A stretch of 64,000 nucleotides of DNA from Paraburkholderia sejongensis (GCF_020880815.1 NZ_JAJITD010000010.1:62001-126000); one strand, 5' to 3'. Numbered from the stretch's first letter, positions 54,043 through 62,337 are shown. Notes: generated by a model not told the origin, from the sequence alone. Translations and numbers: made by a program.

Positions 54043-54600
54043 ATGAAGACCGCACAGGAACTCCGCACCGGCAACGTCGTGATGATCGGCGCTGACGCCA
54101 TGGTCGTGCAGAAGGCCGAATACAACAAGTCGGGCCGCAACTCGGCCGTCGTCAAGATGAAGTTCAAGAACCTGCTAACCGGCGCAGGCATGGAAACCGT
54201 GTACAAGGCGGACGACAAGTTCGACGTCGTCGTGCTCGAGCGCAAGGAAGTGACGTACTCGTACTTCGCCGACCCGATGTACGTGTTCATGGACGCCGAC
54301 TACAACCAGTACGAAGTCGAAGCCGAAATGATGGGCGACGCGCTGCACTACCTCGAAGACGGCATGGCTTGCGAAGTCGTGTTCTACAACGAGAAGGCGA
54401 TCTCGGTCGAACTGCCGACCACGCTGGTGCGCGAGATCATCTACACGGAACCGGCCGTCAAGGGCGACACGTCGTCGGGCAAGGTGCTGAAGAACGCCAA
54501 GCTGAACACCGGCTTCGAACTGCAGGTGCCGCTGTTCTGCAACATCGGCGACAAGATCGAAATCGACACCCGTACGCACGAGTACCGCAGCCGCGCGTAA
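54043..54600 (+). CDS. efp: Translation elongation factor P
   Basis: 185-aa tRNA-shaped factor that relieves ribosome stalling at polyproline. Three beta-barrel domains: residues 1-65 KOW-like with the modification loop YNKSGRNSAVVK, then two OB-like domains ending IDTRTHEYRSRA. The tip residue is Arg32 (SGRN), the residue glycosylated by EarP, in place of the Lys34 of E. coli EF-P that is beta-lysylated. The ATG at 54043 gives exact family numbering. It is downstream of earP and ended by a terminator. EarP/EF-P pairs are required for fitness or virulence in several beta- and gammaproteobacteria. Confidence 0.98.
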   Translation: MKTAQELRTGNVVMIGADAMVVQKAEYNKSGRNSAVVKMKFKNLLTGAGMETVYKADDKFDVVVLERKEVTYSYFADPMYVFMDADYNQYEVEAEMMGDALHYLEDGMACEVVFYNEKAISVELPTTLVREIIYTEPAVKGDTSSGKVLKNAKLNTGFELQVPLFCNIGDKIEIDTRTHEYRSRA

Positions 54601-54660
54601 GCGCCTACGCGCAACCGCACAGCACCCCGCCAGCGCCGGCACTCCGCCGGCCTGCTTAAG

Positions 54661-54685
54661 AAAGCGCCCACCTTGGGCGCTTTTT
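54661..54685 (+). terminator. Terminator after efp
   Basis: AAAGCGCCC / GGGCGCTTT, 9-bp stem with a 5-base loop, followed by TT and a T-rich stretch. Confidence 0.85.
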
Positions 54686-54812
54686 CTTTTCCGTCTCCTT
54701 CGCCATGGTTCAGGAAAACTTTACCGGCGTCTGTCTCAAAATTACTATGGCGCAGCGGTGCATTTCGCCCTCTCCAGCAAGCAAGTCATTGATCCGCATC
54801 AACAAAGGCTTT

Positions 54813-54829
54813 TGGCACGGTCTCTGCTT
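54813..54829 (+). promoter_or_regulatory. Predicted sigma-54 promoter upstream of csbD
   Basis: TGGCACGGTCTCTGCTT: the -24 GG (54814-54815) and the -12 GC (54826-54827) are exactly ten bases apart, and the whole matches TGGCACG-N4-TTGCW at all but one consensus base. Predicted start near 54839, 38 bases before the csbD GTG. Confidence 0.65.
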
Positions 54830-54876
54830 ACTTCAGAAGAAGCTAGCATCGCTTATTTCCAAATTCGGGAGGCACC

Positions 54877-55083
54877 GTGAACCACGACATCGCAGAAGGC
54901 AAGTGGAAACAGCTGGTCGGCAAGGCGAAGGCCGCATGGGGCGAACTGACCGATGACGAACTGACCAAGGCCGAAGGCCGCGCCGACCGGCTTGCCGGTC
55001 TGATCCAGGAACGTTATGGCAAGACCCGTGAGCAGGCCGAGCTGGAAGTGCGGCGGTTCTTCGATAGCAACCGGGATTTCTGA
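54877..55083 (+). CDS. CsbD-family stress protein
   Basis: 68-aa soluble protein of the CsbD family (E. coli YjbJ), abundant in many bacteria under stress, of unknown molecular function. It begins MNHDIAEGKWKQLVGKAKAAWG and has the family's DDELTKAEGRADRLAGLIQERYGKT repeat-like core (parts: DELTKAEGRADRLAG, QERYGKTREQAE). The start is a GTG at 54877 with GGGAGG four bases upstream. A sigma-54-type promoter sits 48 bases before it, and an NtrC-like regulator gene follows 183 bases later in the same direction. Confidence 0.9.
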   Translation: MNHDIAEGKWKQLVGKAKAAWGELTDDELTKAEGRADRLAGLIQERYGKTREQAELEVRRFFDSNRDF

Positions 55084-55266
55084 CAGAGCCGGTGCAGGAA
55101 CTACAGGCAGCGCCGCCGCGACCGCCATGCGCGGCCGGAAGGCGGGCTGTCGTTGCGCCGTTCAGTATCCACTGTACCGTCCTGTCGTCGAGCCCCAGAG
55201 CCTGCGCCGCGCCGCTGACCGAGCGGCGTCCCGGGTATTTCATTCATTCATAAAATTGCGCTCGCC

Positions 55267-56649
55267 ATGCCACACGCACTGATTGTTGAAGACGATCCAA
55301 ACAGCCTGTCCGGCCTGTCCGCGATACTGGCGGCCGACGGCTTTTCCGTCGATACCGCGACCACGCTCGCCGAGGCCCGCACGGCGCTGACGCGCTTCAT
55401 TCCGGACGTCGTGCTGGTCGACCTGAACCTGCCGGACGGCAGCGGCCTCGATCTGCTGCAGCATCTGCCCGCCCATCCGCCAGGCGGCGCGTTGCCGGTG
55501 ATCGTGATGACCGGCAACGCGACGGTCGAGAGCGCGATCGAAGGTCTGCGGCACGGCATCTGGGACTATCTGCTCAAGCCGGTCAATATTCCGCGTCTGC
55601 GCAGCCTGCTCGCGCGGATCCCGCGACCGTACGAACTGACCGAGGAAGTCCAGACGCTGCGCGCGTCGCTGCGTCAGTTGGGCCGCTTCGGCTCGATGCT
55701 CGGCCGCAGCAGCGCGATCCAGCACGTGTACGACACGATCGAGCATCTCGCGCCGACCGAAGCCGCCGTGCTGATCTGGGGCGACGCCGGCACCGGCAAA
55801 CAGGTCGCCGCACGCACCCTCCACGAGATGAGCCGGCGCCGCAAGGGTCCGTTCGTCACGTTCGACTGCCGCAGCGCCGCGGTTGCCGCGCTGAACCGCT
55901 CGCTCGACAGCGTGATGTTCGGCCACGAACGCGGCGCGTTCGGCGGCGCCGAGCAGCGCGAGCCGGGGCTGTTCGAACAGGCGAGCGGCGGCACGCTGTT
56001 CATCAACGAGATCTGCGAGCTGCCGCGGGCGCAGCAGGAAGCACTACTGCGCGCACTCGATTCGCAGACCTTCATGCGCGTCGGCGGCACCAACCAGGTC
56101 GTCACCGACTTCCGGCTGGTCGCATCGACCCGCAAATCGCCGCGCTCCGCGGTCGAGGACGGCAGTCTGCATCGCGATCTCGCGCAGCGCCTCGAAGCCG
56201 CAGCGGTGACGCTGCCGCCGCTGCGCGAGCGCGGGGACGATCCGGTGCTGATCGCCCAGGCGGTCATCGACGAAATGAATCAGGAAGCGAGCGCGCGCGG
56301 CACCGCCGAGACCGCGAAACAGGCCGGGCCAAACTTCCTGCGCGAATGCCTCGCGTACGACTGGCCGGGCAACGTGCGCGAATTGCAGGAACGAGTGCGG
56401 CGCGCCTATCTGGCCTCGGGCGACGTGATCGAATCGTTGCGCGCCGACGAAGCGGGCACCGCGAACGGCCGCGACCTGAACGGCAGCCGCGTGCAAGTGA
56501 CGGTCGGCACGCCGCTCGCGGACGTCGAGGAAATGCTGATTCGCGCGACGCTCGATGCGGTCGGCGGCACGCGGCATCGTGCGGCGTCGTTGCTCGGGAT
56601 CAGTCCTAAGACGCTGTATAACAAGCTGCAGCGGATGCGCTTGAACTGA
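55267..56649 (+). CDS. NtrC-type response regulator with altered sigma-54 motifs
   Basis: 460-aa regulator: receiver domain with Asp9/Asp10, phosphoacceptor Asp52 (LVDLNLPDGSG) and Lys104; AAA+ domain at about 140-370; Fis-type helix-turn-helix at the end (GGTRHRAASLLGISPKTLYNKL). The AAA+ motifs deviate: Walker A is GDAGTGKQ (usual GESGTGKE), the GAFTGA loop that contacts sigma-54 reads GAFGGA (223-228), and Walker B is GGTLFINEI, with Asn247 replacing the usual Asp. The family norm therefore predicts weak or absent sigma-54 remodelling, so it may act as a DNA-binding regulator without this activity. No histidine kinase gene is adjacent, so it is an orphan here. No ribosome site is obvious before the ATG. 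Confidence 0.88.
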   Translation: MPHALIVEDDPNSLSGLSAILAADGFSVDTATTLAEARTALTRFIPDVVLVDLNLPDGSGLDLLQHLPAHPPGGALPVIVMTGNATVESAIEGLRHGIWDYLLKPVNIPRLRSLLARIPRPYELTEEVQTLRASLRQLGRFGSMLGRSSAIQHVYDTIEHLAPTEAAVLIWGDAGTGKQVAARTLHEMSRRRKGPFVTFDCRSAAVAALNRSLDSVMFGHERGAFGGAEQREPGLFEQASGGTLFINEICELPRAQQEALLRALDSQTFMRVGGTNQVVTDFRLVASTRKSPRSAVEDGSLHRDLAQRLEAAAVTLPPLRERGDDPVLIAQAVIDEMNQEASARGTAETAKQAGPNFLRECLAYDWPGNVRELQERVRRAYLASGDVIESLRADEAGTANGRDLNGSRVQVTVGTPLADVEEMLIRATLDAVGGTRHRAASLLGISPKTLYNKLQRMRLN

Positions 56650-56718
56650 GTCTGGATCGCGCTGCCTGTGCGCGAGCGGCGAGCGGCGGGCAAACTGCCT
56701 GCTGCGGACAACGACGAA

Positions 56719-56754
56719 AAAATGGCGCCTTGAATTGCTTCAAGGCGCCATTTT
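56719..56754. terminator. Bidirectional terminator between the response regulator and nagZ
   Basis: A perfect 16-bp inverted repeat (AAAATGGCGCCTTGAA / its complement) with a TTGC loop and T-rich sequence on both strands. Confidence 0.9.
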
Positions 56755-56772
56755 CTTTCTCATAGCCGTTCT

Positions 56773-57801
56773 TCAGCCCAGCGAACTTCGCAGCAGCGCC
56801 TGCGCCCGCACATAGCGCGGCTCGGCCATCAGCTTGTCCCACGTGAGCGCCTTGCCGCGCGGCCGCATGCGCTGCAGACGCCGTCGCGATTCGTCCGACG
56901 GCGTAAAGCGCAGCGCGTCGAGCACCTTCTCCGCTTCGTGCGGCTGGTTGCAGATCACCACCATGTCGCAGCCGGCCTCCAACGCGGCGGTTGCGCCTTC
57001 GGTCAGCGTGCCGCCCTGGCGCGCGGCTTCCATCGACATATCGTCGGTGAAAATCGCGCCGTCGAAGCCGAGCTTGCCGCGCAGGATGTCCTGCAGCCAG
57101 ACGCGCGAAAAGCCGGCCGGTTTCGCGTCGACCTGCGGATAAACGACGTGCGCCGGCAGCACCGCGCCGAGCGACAGACCGAGCCAGTCGTACGGCGCGG
57201 CGTCGTTGCCGAGAATCTCGTCGAGCGGGCGTTCGTCGACCGGTACCGCGACGTGCGAGTCCGCGTGCGCGAAGCCGTGCCCCGGGAAGTGCTTGCCGCA
57301 ATTGCTCATGCCGGCCAGCGCGAGGCCGTGGTTCAGGCTCTTCGCGAGCAACGCAACGACGCGCGGATCGCGATGGAACGCACGATCGCCGATCACCTGC
57401 GAGTGGCCGTAATCGAGATCGAGCACCGGCGTGAAACTCATGTCGATATCGCACGCGCGCAGTTCCGCGGCGAGGATATAACCGACCGCGGTCGCGACCT
57501 TGGTCGCGAGCAGCACGTCGCGATCCCACAGCGCGCCGAGCTTGCCCATCGACGGCAGCACCGTGAAGCCGTCGGTGCGAAAGCGCTGCACGCGGCCGCC
57601 CTCGTGATCGACGGCGATCAAGAGATCCGGGCGAATTTCGCGGATCGCCCCGGTCAGCGCGACCAGCTGCGCGCGGTTCTCGTAGTGGCGCGCAAACAGG
57701 ATCACGCCACCGGTCATCGGGTGAGCGAGGCGTCGTTTATCGTCGCGATCGAGCGTTTTGCCGACCACGTCGAACATCACCGGTCCGGTTCTGAATTTCA
57801 T
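56773..57801 (-). CDS. nagZ: Beta-N-acetylhexosaminidase (peptidoglycan recycling)
   Basis: 342-aa GH3 glycosidase (E. coli NagZ 341 aa) that removes GlcNAc from GlcNAc-anhydroMurNAc peptides in the cytoplasm; its products control AmpC beta-lactamase induction in many Gram-negatives. The signature KHFPGHGFAHADSH (with the His/Asp dyad) and the nucleophile Asp in FTDDMSMEAA are present, as are IAVDHEGGRVQRF and the barrel starts VMFDVVGKTL. The start at MKFRTGPVMFDV matches the family, with GGAA upstream; an in-frame Met ten residues earlier is an alternative. It is the last gene of the lepA-lepB-rnc-era-recO-pdxJ-acpS-nagZ series. Confidence 0.96.
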   Translation of the reverse strand: MKFRTGPVMFDVVGKTLDRDDKRRLAHPMTGGVILFARHYENRAQLVALTGAIREIRPDLLIAVDHEGGRVQRFRTDGFTVLPSMGKLGALWDRDVLLATKVATAVGYILAAELRACDIDMSFTPVLDLDYGHSQVIGDRAFHRDPRVVALLAKSLNHGLALAGMSNCGKHFPGHGFAHADSHVAVPVDERPLDEILGNDAAPYDWLGLSLGAVLPAHVVYPQVDAKPAGFSRVWLQDILRGKLGFDGAIFTDDMSMEAARQGGTLTEGATAALEAGCDMVVICNQPHEAEKVLDALRFTPSDESRRRLQRMRPRGKALTWDKLMAEPRYVRAQALLRSSLG

Positions 57802-57867
57802 CGAATTCCGCTGCAAGGGAGTGTGAAGCAAAGACGAACCCGCGCCGCTAGCGGCCGGTTCAAGGTT

Positions 57868-58335
57868 TTATTCGGTCGCCGATTGCGCGGGCGATGCGTG
57901 CGGCGCGCTCGCCTGCGTCACCGGTTTCGAGTCAGGCGCCGCGCCGGTTTCCGCGATCACGAACGACACCGCGTAATCACGCTCGTCGCTGATGGTCACG
58001 CGCGCGGTGATGCCGCGCGCGTCGAGCCAGTCGGCCAGCTCGCCAGACGCGACTACCATCGGCTCGCCGCTCGGCTTGTTCAGCGTCTGCAGCGCGCGCC
58101 ACGTCATCGGCCAATGCATGCCGAGACCGATCGCCTTCGAAAACGCTTCCTTCGCCGAGAAACGCGTGGCCAGAAACGCGAGGCCGCGGGCCGCCGAGCG
58201 CGCATGGCGCGCGTGATAGACCCGCAACTCGTCGGGGCCGAGCACCTTTTCCGCGAAGCGGCCGTTGGTGCGGGTCATCACCGCGGCCACGCGGCTGACC
58301 TGCACGATGTCGGTACCGATGCCGTAGATCGCCAT
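57868..58335 (-). CDS. acpS: Holo-acyl-carrier-protein synthase
   Basis: 155-aa 4'-phosphopantetheinyl transferase (E. coli 126 aa) that activates acyl-carrier protein. Metal- and CoA-binding motifs are GIGTDIVQVSRV at the N-terminus (Asp8) and FSAKEAFSKAIGLGM (Glu and Lys). The C-terminus has about 25 extra residues, Ala/Pro/Ser-rich (PDSKPVTQASAPHASPAQ). It lies 26 bases after pdxJ, as in E. coli. Confidence 0.95.
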   Translation of the reverse strand: MAIYGIGTDIVQVSRVAAVMTRTNGRFAEKVLGPDELRVYHARHARSAARGLAFLATRFSAKEAFSKAIGLGMHWPMTWRALQTLNKPSGEPMVVASGELADWLDARGITARVTISDERDYAVSFVIAETGAAPDSKPVTQASAPHASPAQSATE

Positions 58336-58361
58336 GCCTGCGCCCCCGCGTTGCGGCTGGA

Positions 58362-59126
58362 TCAGGCGCGCGCGCCGAGACGCGCGGCGACCATGATCGC
58401 CTTCATCTCGCGCACCGCGTTGTCCCAGCCTGCGAAGATCGCGTGCGCGACGATCGCGTGACCGATATTCAGTTCGACGATGCCGTCGATCGCCGCGATC
58501 TGCTGCACGTTCGTGTAGTGCAGACCGTGGCCCGCGTTGACCTTCAGGCCGAGCGTCGCGCCGAATTCGACCGCGCGCACGATGCGCTCATATTCGCGCT
58601 GCTGCTCGGCCCGGTCGTGCGCTTCCGCGTAGCGGCCGGTGTGCAGTTCGACCACCGGCGCGCCCGCTTCGTGCGCGGCGCGAATCTGCGTTTCGTCCGG
58701 GTCGATGAACAGCGACACGCGAGAGTTCGCGTCGGCGAGCTGACGGCATGCGGCGCGCACCGCGTCGAACTGGCCGGCGACGTCGAGACCGCCTTCGGTC
58801 GTCAGCTCCGCGCGCTTTTCGGGCACGAGGCAGACGTCGTGCGGCTGCACTTCGCAGGCGATATCGAGCATTTCCTGGGTGACCGCGCACTCGAGATTCA
58901 TACGCGTTTTCAGCAGCGGACGCAGCTTGCGCACGTCCGCATCGACGATATGGCGGCGGTCTTCGCGCAGGTGCAGCGTGATCGCGTCGGCGCCGGCCTC
59001 CTCGGCCATCAGCGCGGCGCGGATCGGATCGGGATAGGCGGTGCCGCGCGCATTGCGCAGCGTGGCGACGTGATCGATGTTGACGCCGAGGTCGATCACG
59101 GTCGGCGAGGTAAGAAAGAAGCTCAT
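58362..59126 (-). CDS. pdxJ: Pyridoxine 5'-phosphate synthase
   Basis: 254-aa TIM-barrel enzyme (E. coli 243 aa) that closes the pyridine ring of vitamin B6 from 1-deoxyxylulose-5-P and 3-amino-2-oxopropyl phosphate. Typical blocks are LGVNIDHVATLRNARGTAYPDP (given in part: NIDHVATLRNARG), TLHLREDRRHI, CLVPEKRAELTTEGGL, ELHTGRYA and NAGHGLHYTNV. Its ATG overlaps the recO stop by four bases (ATGA, 59123-59126), so translation is probably coupled. The open frame upstream lies within recO. Confidence 0.97.
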   Translation of the reverse strand: MSFFLTSPTVIDLGVNIDHVATLRNARGTAYPDPIRAALMAEEAGADAITLHLREDRRHIVDADVRKLRPLLKTRMNLECAVTQEMLDIACEVQPHDVCLVPEKRAELTTEGGLDVAGQFDAVRAACRQLADANSRVSLFIDPDETQIRAAHEAGAPVVELHTGRYAEAHDRAEQQREYERIVRAVEFGATLGLKVNAGHGLHYTNVQQIAAIDGIVELNIGHAIVAHAIFAGWDNAVREMKAIMVAARLGARA

Positions 59127-60034
59127 AGATTCTGCAGGTCGATCAGGATCTGGCGGGTCGCAAGCGGCGTACCGCCGAGATAGGTGTTGAGCAGAAAGCG
59201 CATCAGCGTTTTGCTTTGCGCGACGGTCTGCGCTCGATGGTAATCGTCCTGTTCCATATCGAGCAAGGTTTGCCCGGATACGACCGGCCACTGCGCGGGC
59301 CATTCGTCGGAGGCCTCGCGTACGCCGCGCTCGGGATCGAACACGTAGCGCCCTTGCGCAACGACTGCCTTGCGCGCGACCGTGCGATCCAGCGCCATTG
59401 CGTAGCCGGTCTCGCGCAGCAGCACGCGTTCGAACGAGCGCAGTACCTGAACCGGCGGTTCGTCGTGAGCGAGACGGGTGAGTGTGACGAGGTAGTGATG
59501 GAACAGTTGCGGATGCGGGTCTTCGCGCGCGCAGAACTTGACCAGCAACTCGTTCACATAGAAGCCGCACAGCAGCGCGTCGCCGGTCAGCGGCAGCATC
59601 CCGCCGACCCATTCGGCGCCGGTCAAGGTACGGACTTCGGATTTGCCGGACCACGCGAGCGCCAACGGCTGGAAAGTTTGCAGCACGCCGCGCAGCGCCG
59701 AGTGCGGCCGCTTCGCGCCCTTCGCGACGAGCGCGAGACGGCCGTGATCGCGCGACAGCACGTCGATGATCAGGCTGGTCTCGCGATATGGGTAGCTGTG
59801 CAGCACGAAAGCGGGCTGCTCGGTGATCCGGTAGTCGGATGCGGAAGTGCGCGGCGCGCGGCGCGGGGGCGCCTTGCGCGGCTCGCCGCTGCCGGTGTCG
59901 GCGGGCGACGTGGTGCTGCGGGCTCCTTTTGCGGCGGATTTTTTTGCGCTACGCGCGGGCCGCGACGGTTCCTGCTCCGGGTCGTCCGGAGCAGCGTCGG
60001 AATTGAGCGTCATCCACGCGTCATTCGTACCCAT
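59123..60034 (-). CDS. recO: DNA repair protein RecO, with N-terminal extension
   Basis: 303-aa RecO (E. coli 242 aa), which with RecR loads RecA on SSB-coated gaps. The core starts at about residue 73 with QPAFVLHSYPYRETSLIIDVLSRDHGR in pattern (AFVLHSYPYRET), the OB-fold region, then the helical and C-terminal parts (CGFYVNELLVKFCARED). The first 70 residues are Pro/Arg/Lys/Ser-rich and probably disordered; related Burkholderia RecO proteins have a similar leader starting MGTND, on which this start is based. It overlaps the end of era by 14 bases and pdxJ by four, so it sits in a tightly packed operon. Confidence 0.93.
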   Translation of the reverse strand: MGTNDAWMTLNSDAAPDDPEQEPSRPARSAKKSAAKGARSTTSPADTGSGEPRKAPPRRAPRTSASDYRITEQPAFVLHSYPYRETSLIIDVLSRDHGRLALVAKGAKRPHSALRGVLQTFQPLALAWSGKSEVRTLTGAEWVGGMLPLTGDALLCGFYVNELLVKFCAREDPHPQLFHHYLVTLTRLAHDEPPVQVLRSFERVLLRETGYAMALDRTVARKAVVAQGRYVFDPERGVREASDEWPAQWPVVSGQTLLDMEQDDYHRAQTVAQSKTLMRFLLNTYLGGTPLATRQILIDLQNL

Positions 60035-60920
60035 ACGCACGAAGCCCGGCTTCGTTGTCGGCCCAGCCGCTCTTCACCTTGACGAAGGTTTCCAGGTACA
60101 CCGGACCGTCGAACAGCTTGGCCATGTCGAGGCGCGCCTCGGTGCTGATCTGCTTGAGCTTCGCGCCCTTCTGGCCGATGATCATCGCCTTGTGGGTATC
60201 GCGATCGACGAGGATCGTCGCGAAGATACGGCGCAGCCGGCCTTCGGTTTCGAACTTGTCGATCAGCACGGTGCTCGTGTACGGCAGTTCGTCGCCGGTC
60301 CAGCGAAACACTTTTTCGCGCAGGATTTCGGCGGCGAGGAAGCGCTCGCTGCGATCGGTCAGGTCGTCCTCGCCGTAGATCGGCTCGCCTTCCGGCAGGA
60401 ACGGCTTGATGGTCGCCATCAGACGCTTGATGTCGTCGATATTCTTCGCCGACAGCGGCACGATCTCGTTGAACTCGCGCAACGCGCTCATCTGCTGCAT
60501 GAACGGGTACAGCGTCGCTTTGTCGTTCACCCGGTCGAGCTTGTTCGCGATCAGCAGCGTCGGCACGTTCGCCGGGATCAGGTCGAGCACCTTCTGATCG
60601 TCGGCGCCGAAGCGGCCGGCTTCGATCACGAACAGGATCGCGTCGACCGACGTCAGCGTCGAGGTGACCGCGCGGTTCAGCGAGCGGTTCAGCGCGCCGC
60701 TGTGTTTGGTCTGGAAACCGGGCGTGTCGACGAACACGTACTGCGCGTCGTCGATCGTGTTGATACCGGTGATGCGATGGCGGGTGGTCTGCGCCTTGCG
60801 CGACGTGATGCTGACTTTCTGGCCGACCAGCGCATTCATCAGCGTGGACTTGCCGACGTTCGGGCGGCCGACGATCGCGACCATGCCGCAGCGAAAACCA
60901 GTGGGAGTGGGAGCGTTCAT
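60021..60920 (-). CDS. era: GTPase Era
   Basis: 299-aa GTP-binding protein (E. coli 301 aa) that binds the 3' end of 16S rRNA in 30S assembly. G motifs: GRPNVGKST (G1), the T in switch I (TTRHRITG), DTPGFQT (G3), NKLDRV (G4) and SAKN (G5). The C-terminal KH domain includes IIGQKGAKLKQISTEAR. It starts 54 bases after rnc, as in the conserved rnc-era-recO operon, and its end overlaps recO. Confidence 0.98.
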   Translation of the reverse strand: MNAPTPTGFRCGMVAIVGRPNVGKSTLMNALVGQKVSITSRKAQTTRHRITGINTIDDAQYVFVDTPGFQTKHSGALNRSLNRAVTSTLTSVDAILFVIEAGRFGADDQKVLDLIPANVPTLLIANKLDRVNDKATLYPFMQQMSALREFNEIVPLSAKNIDDIKRLMATIKPFLPEGEPIYGEDDLTDRSERFLAAEILREKVFRWTGDELPYTSTVLIDKFETEGRLRRIFATILVDRDTHKAMIIGQKGAKLKQISTEARLDMAKLFDGPVYLETFVKVKSGWADNEAGLRAYGYE

Positions 60921-60974
60921 ATTCGGACTACGGCAGGTTCGGTTCGGCGCGCCGGAGAGGGGCGCCGCGGGAAA

Positions 60975-62234
60975 TCAATGGCCCGCGTCGGCGACGCGCG
61001 TTTGCACCGCGTCGGCAACGCTGGGGTCGTGTTCGGCGGGTGCCGGGGCTACCGCGGCAACCGGCGCGGCTGCGGCGGTTACGCCCGTAGCGGCTGCGTC
61101 CGACGTAGCTTCGCGGCTGCGCTGACGGTCCGTGCCGCGGGGTGCGGAGGCGGCTTCGGATTTGGAATCGTGGGCTTTGTCGGCGGGCTTTTCAGCGGAC
61201 TTGTCGGCTGGATGGGCGGCGCTACGCTCGACCTTGTCGGCGCGCTCCGCCTTGTCGTGCCCGCTGTATTCGACGTGCGCGGCGCGGATCACCGCGAGCG
61301 GCGCACCACTGGCGCCCGGCGCGACGCGTTCGGCGGCGGGCTTGTCAGCAGCGGTTTTTTCGGGGGCCGGCTTGTCGGCGTGCGCCTCCGCGGCACCGCT
61401 CGCGCGCCCTTCCCCACGCAGCGCGCCGCGCTCATTCTTGCGATCGGGCGTGCGCAGATCCAGCGCGGTCTGCACGCCGGTCACACCCGGCACGATTTCC
61501 TGCTCGGTGTTTTTCGCGGCGCGCGCGCCCTTCGAACGCTTCGGCTTCGCGACTACGGCAGGCGCTGCGGCCATCACCTCGTCGAGCGCCTTCTTCGCAG
61601 CCGCCTGCTCCGCGGCGCGACGGCTCGCGCCGGACCCGGATACCTTCACGTCCAGTTTCGGAACCGTGCACTCGACTTCGAACTGCTGATTGTGCGCCGC
61701 ACCATGCGTCGCGACGACGGTGTAGGTCGGCAGCGCGATCTTGTGGCCTTGCAGATACTCCTGCAGCAGCGTCTTCGCGTCCTTGCCGAGCGTGCGCGGG
61801 TCGATATGGTCGAGAATCGGTATGTAGAGGCGCTTGATGACCGTCTGGGCGGCTTCGAAGCCGCCGTCGAGGAAGATCGCGCCGAGTACTGCCTCGAGCG
61901 TATCGGCGAGGATCGACGGCCGGCGGAAACCGCCGCTGCGCAGTTCGCCCTCGCCCAGCCGCAGCCCCTCGGAGATATTGAGTGCCTGAGCGATTTCGTA
62001 AAGCGACTGCTGTTTGACCAGATTCGCGCGCACCCGCGACAAGTCGCCTTCGTCGAGCTTGCCGAAACGTTGGAACAAAAGCGCAGCCACCGCGCAATTC
62101 AGAACGGAGTCGCCGAGAAATTCGAGCCGTTCGTTATGCGTGGCGCTATGACTGCGGTGTGTTAAAGCCTGACGCAACAATTCCGCATTGCGAAATTCGT
62201 AGCGCAAACGGCTTTCCAACGGAGATAGAGGCAT
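60975..62234 (-). CDS. rnc: Ribonuclease III with long C-terminal tail
   Basis: 419-aa enzyme; E. coli RNase III is 226 aa. The catalytic domain has the signature NERLEFLGDSVLNCAVA and the second metal site DTLEAVLGAIFLDGG; the dsRNA-binding domain follows (TLLQEYLQGHKIALPTY, SGSGASRRAAEQAAAKKAL). After about residue 228 comes a tail of roughly 190 residues, rich in Ala, Lys, Glu, Asp and Pro with repeated ADKPA-like units, probably disordered. RNase III processes rRNA precursors and double-stranded mRNA regions, commonly including its own leader. A structured hairpin lies in the lepB-rnc gap upstream. Confidence 0.95.
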   Translation of the reverse strand: MPLSPLESRLRYEFRNAELLRQALTHRSHSATHNERLEFLGDSVLNCAVAALLFQRFGKLDEGDLSRVRANLVKQQSLYEIAQALNISEGLRLGEGELRSGGFRRPSILADTLEAVLGAIFLDGGFEAAQTVIKRLYIPILDHIDPRTLGKDAKTLLQEYLQGHKIALPTYTVVATHGAAHNQQFEVECTVPKLDVKVSGSGASRRAAEQAAAKKALDEVMAAAPAVVAKPKRSKGARAAKNTEQEIVPGVTGVQTALDLRTPDRKNERGALRGEGRASGAAEAHADKPAPEKTAADKPAAERVAPGASGAPLAVIRAAHVEYSGHDKAERADKVERSAAHPADKSAEKPADKAHDSKSEAASAPRGTDRQRSREATSDAAATGVTAAAAPVAAVAPAPAEHDPSVADAVQTRVADAGH

Positions 62235-62337
62235 GGGCAGAGTATAACGCGGGCGCCTGACCCGGCGGAAACGCGGGGCGCCGGCGGAAAAAGCGTCGTA
62301 AAGCGACGTTACCGCGAGTTCTTAAAGTAGCGTAGCA

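Noticed and set aside
54833..55243. Minus-strand frame beginning MKYPGRRSVSGAAQALG, looking faintly like a helix-turn-helix
   Set aside because: It overlaps csbD antisense, has no ribosome site, and the resemblance covers only some 20 residues.
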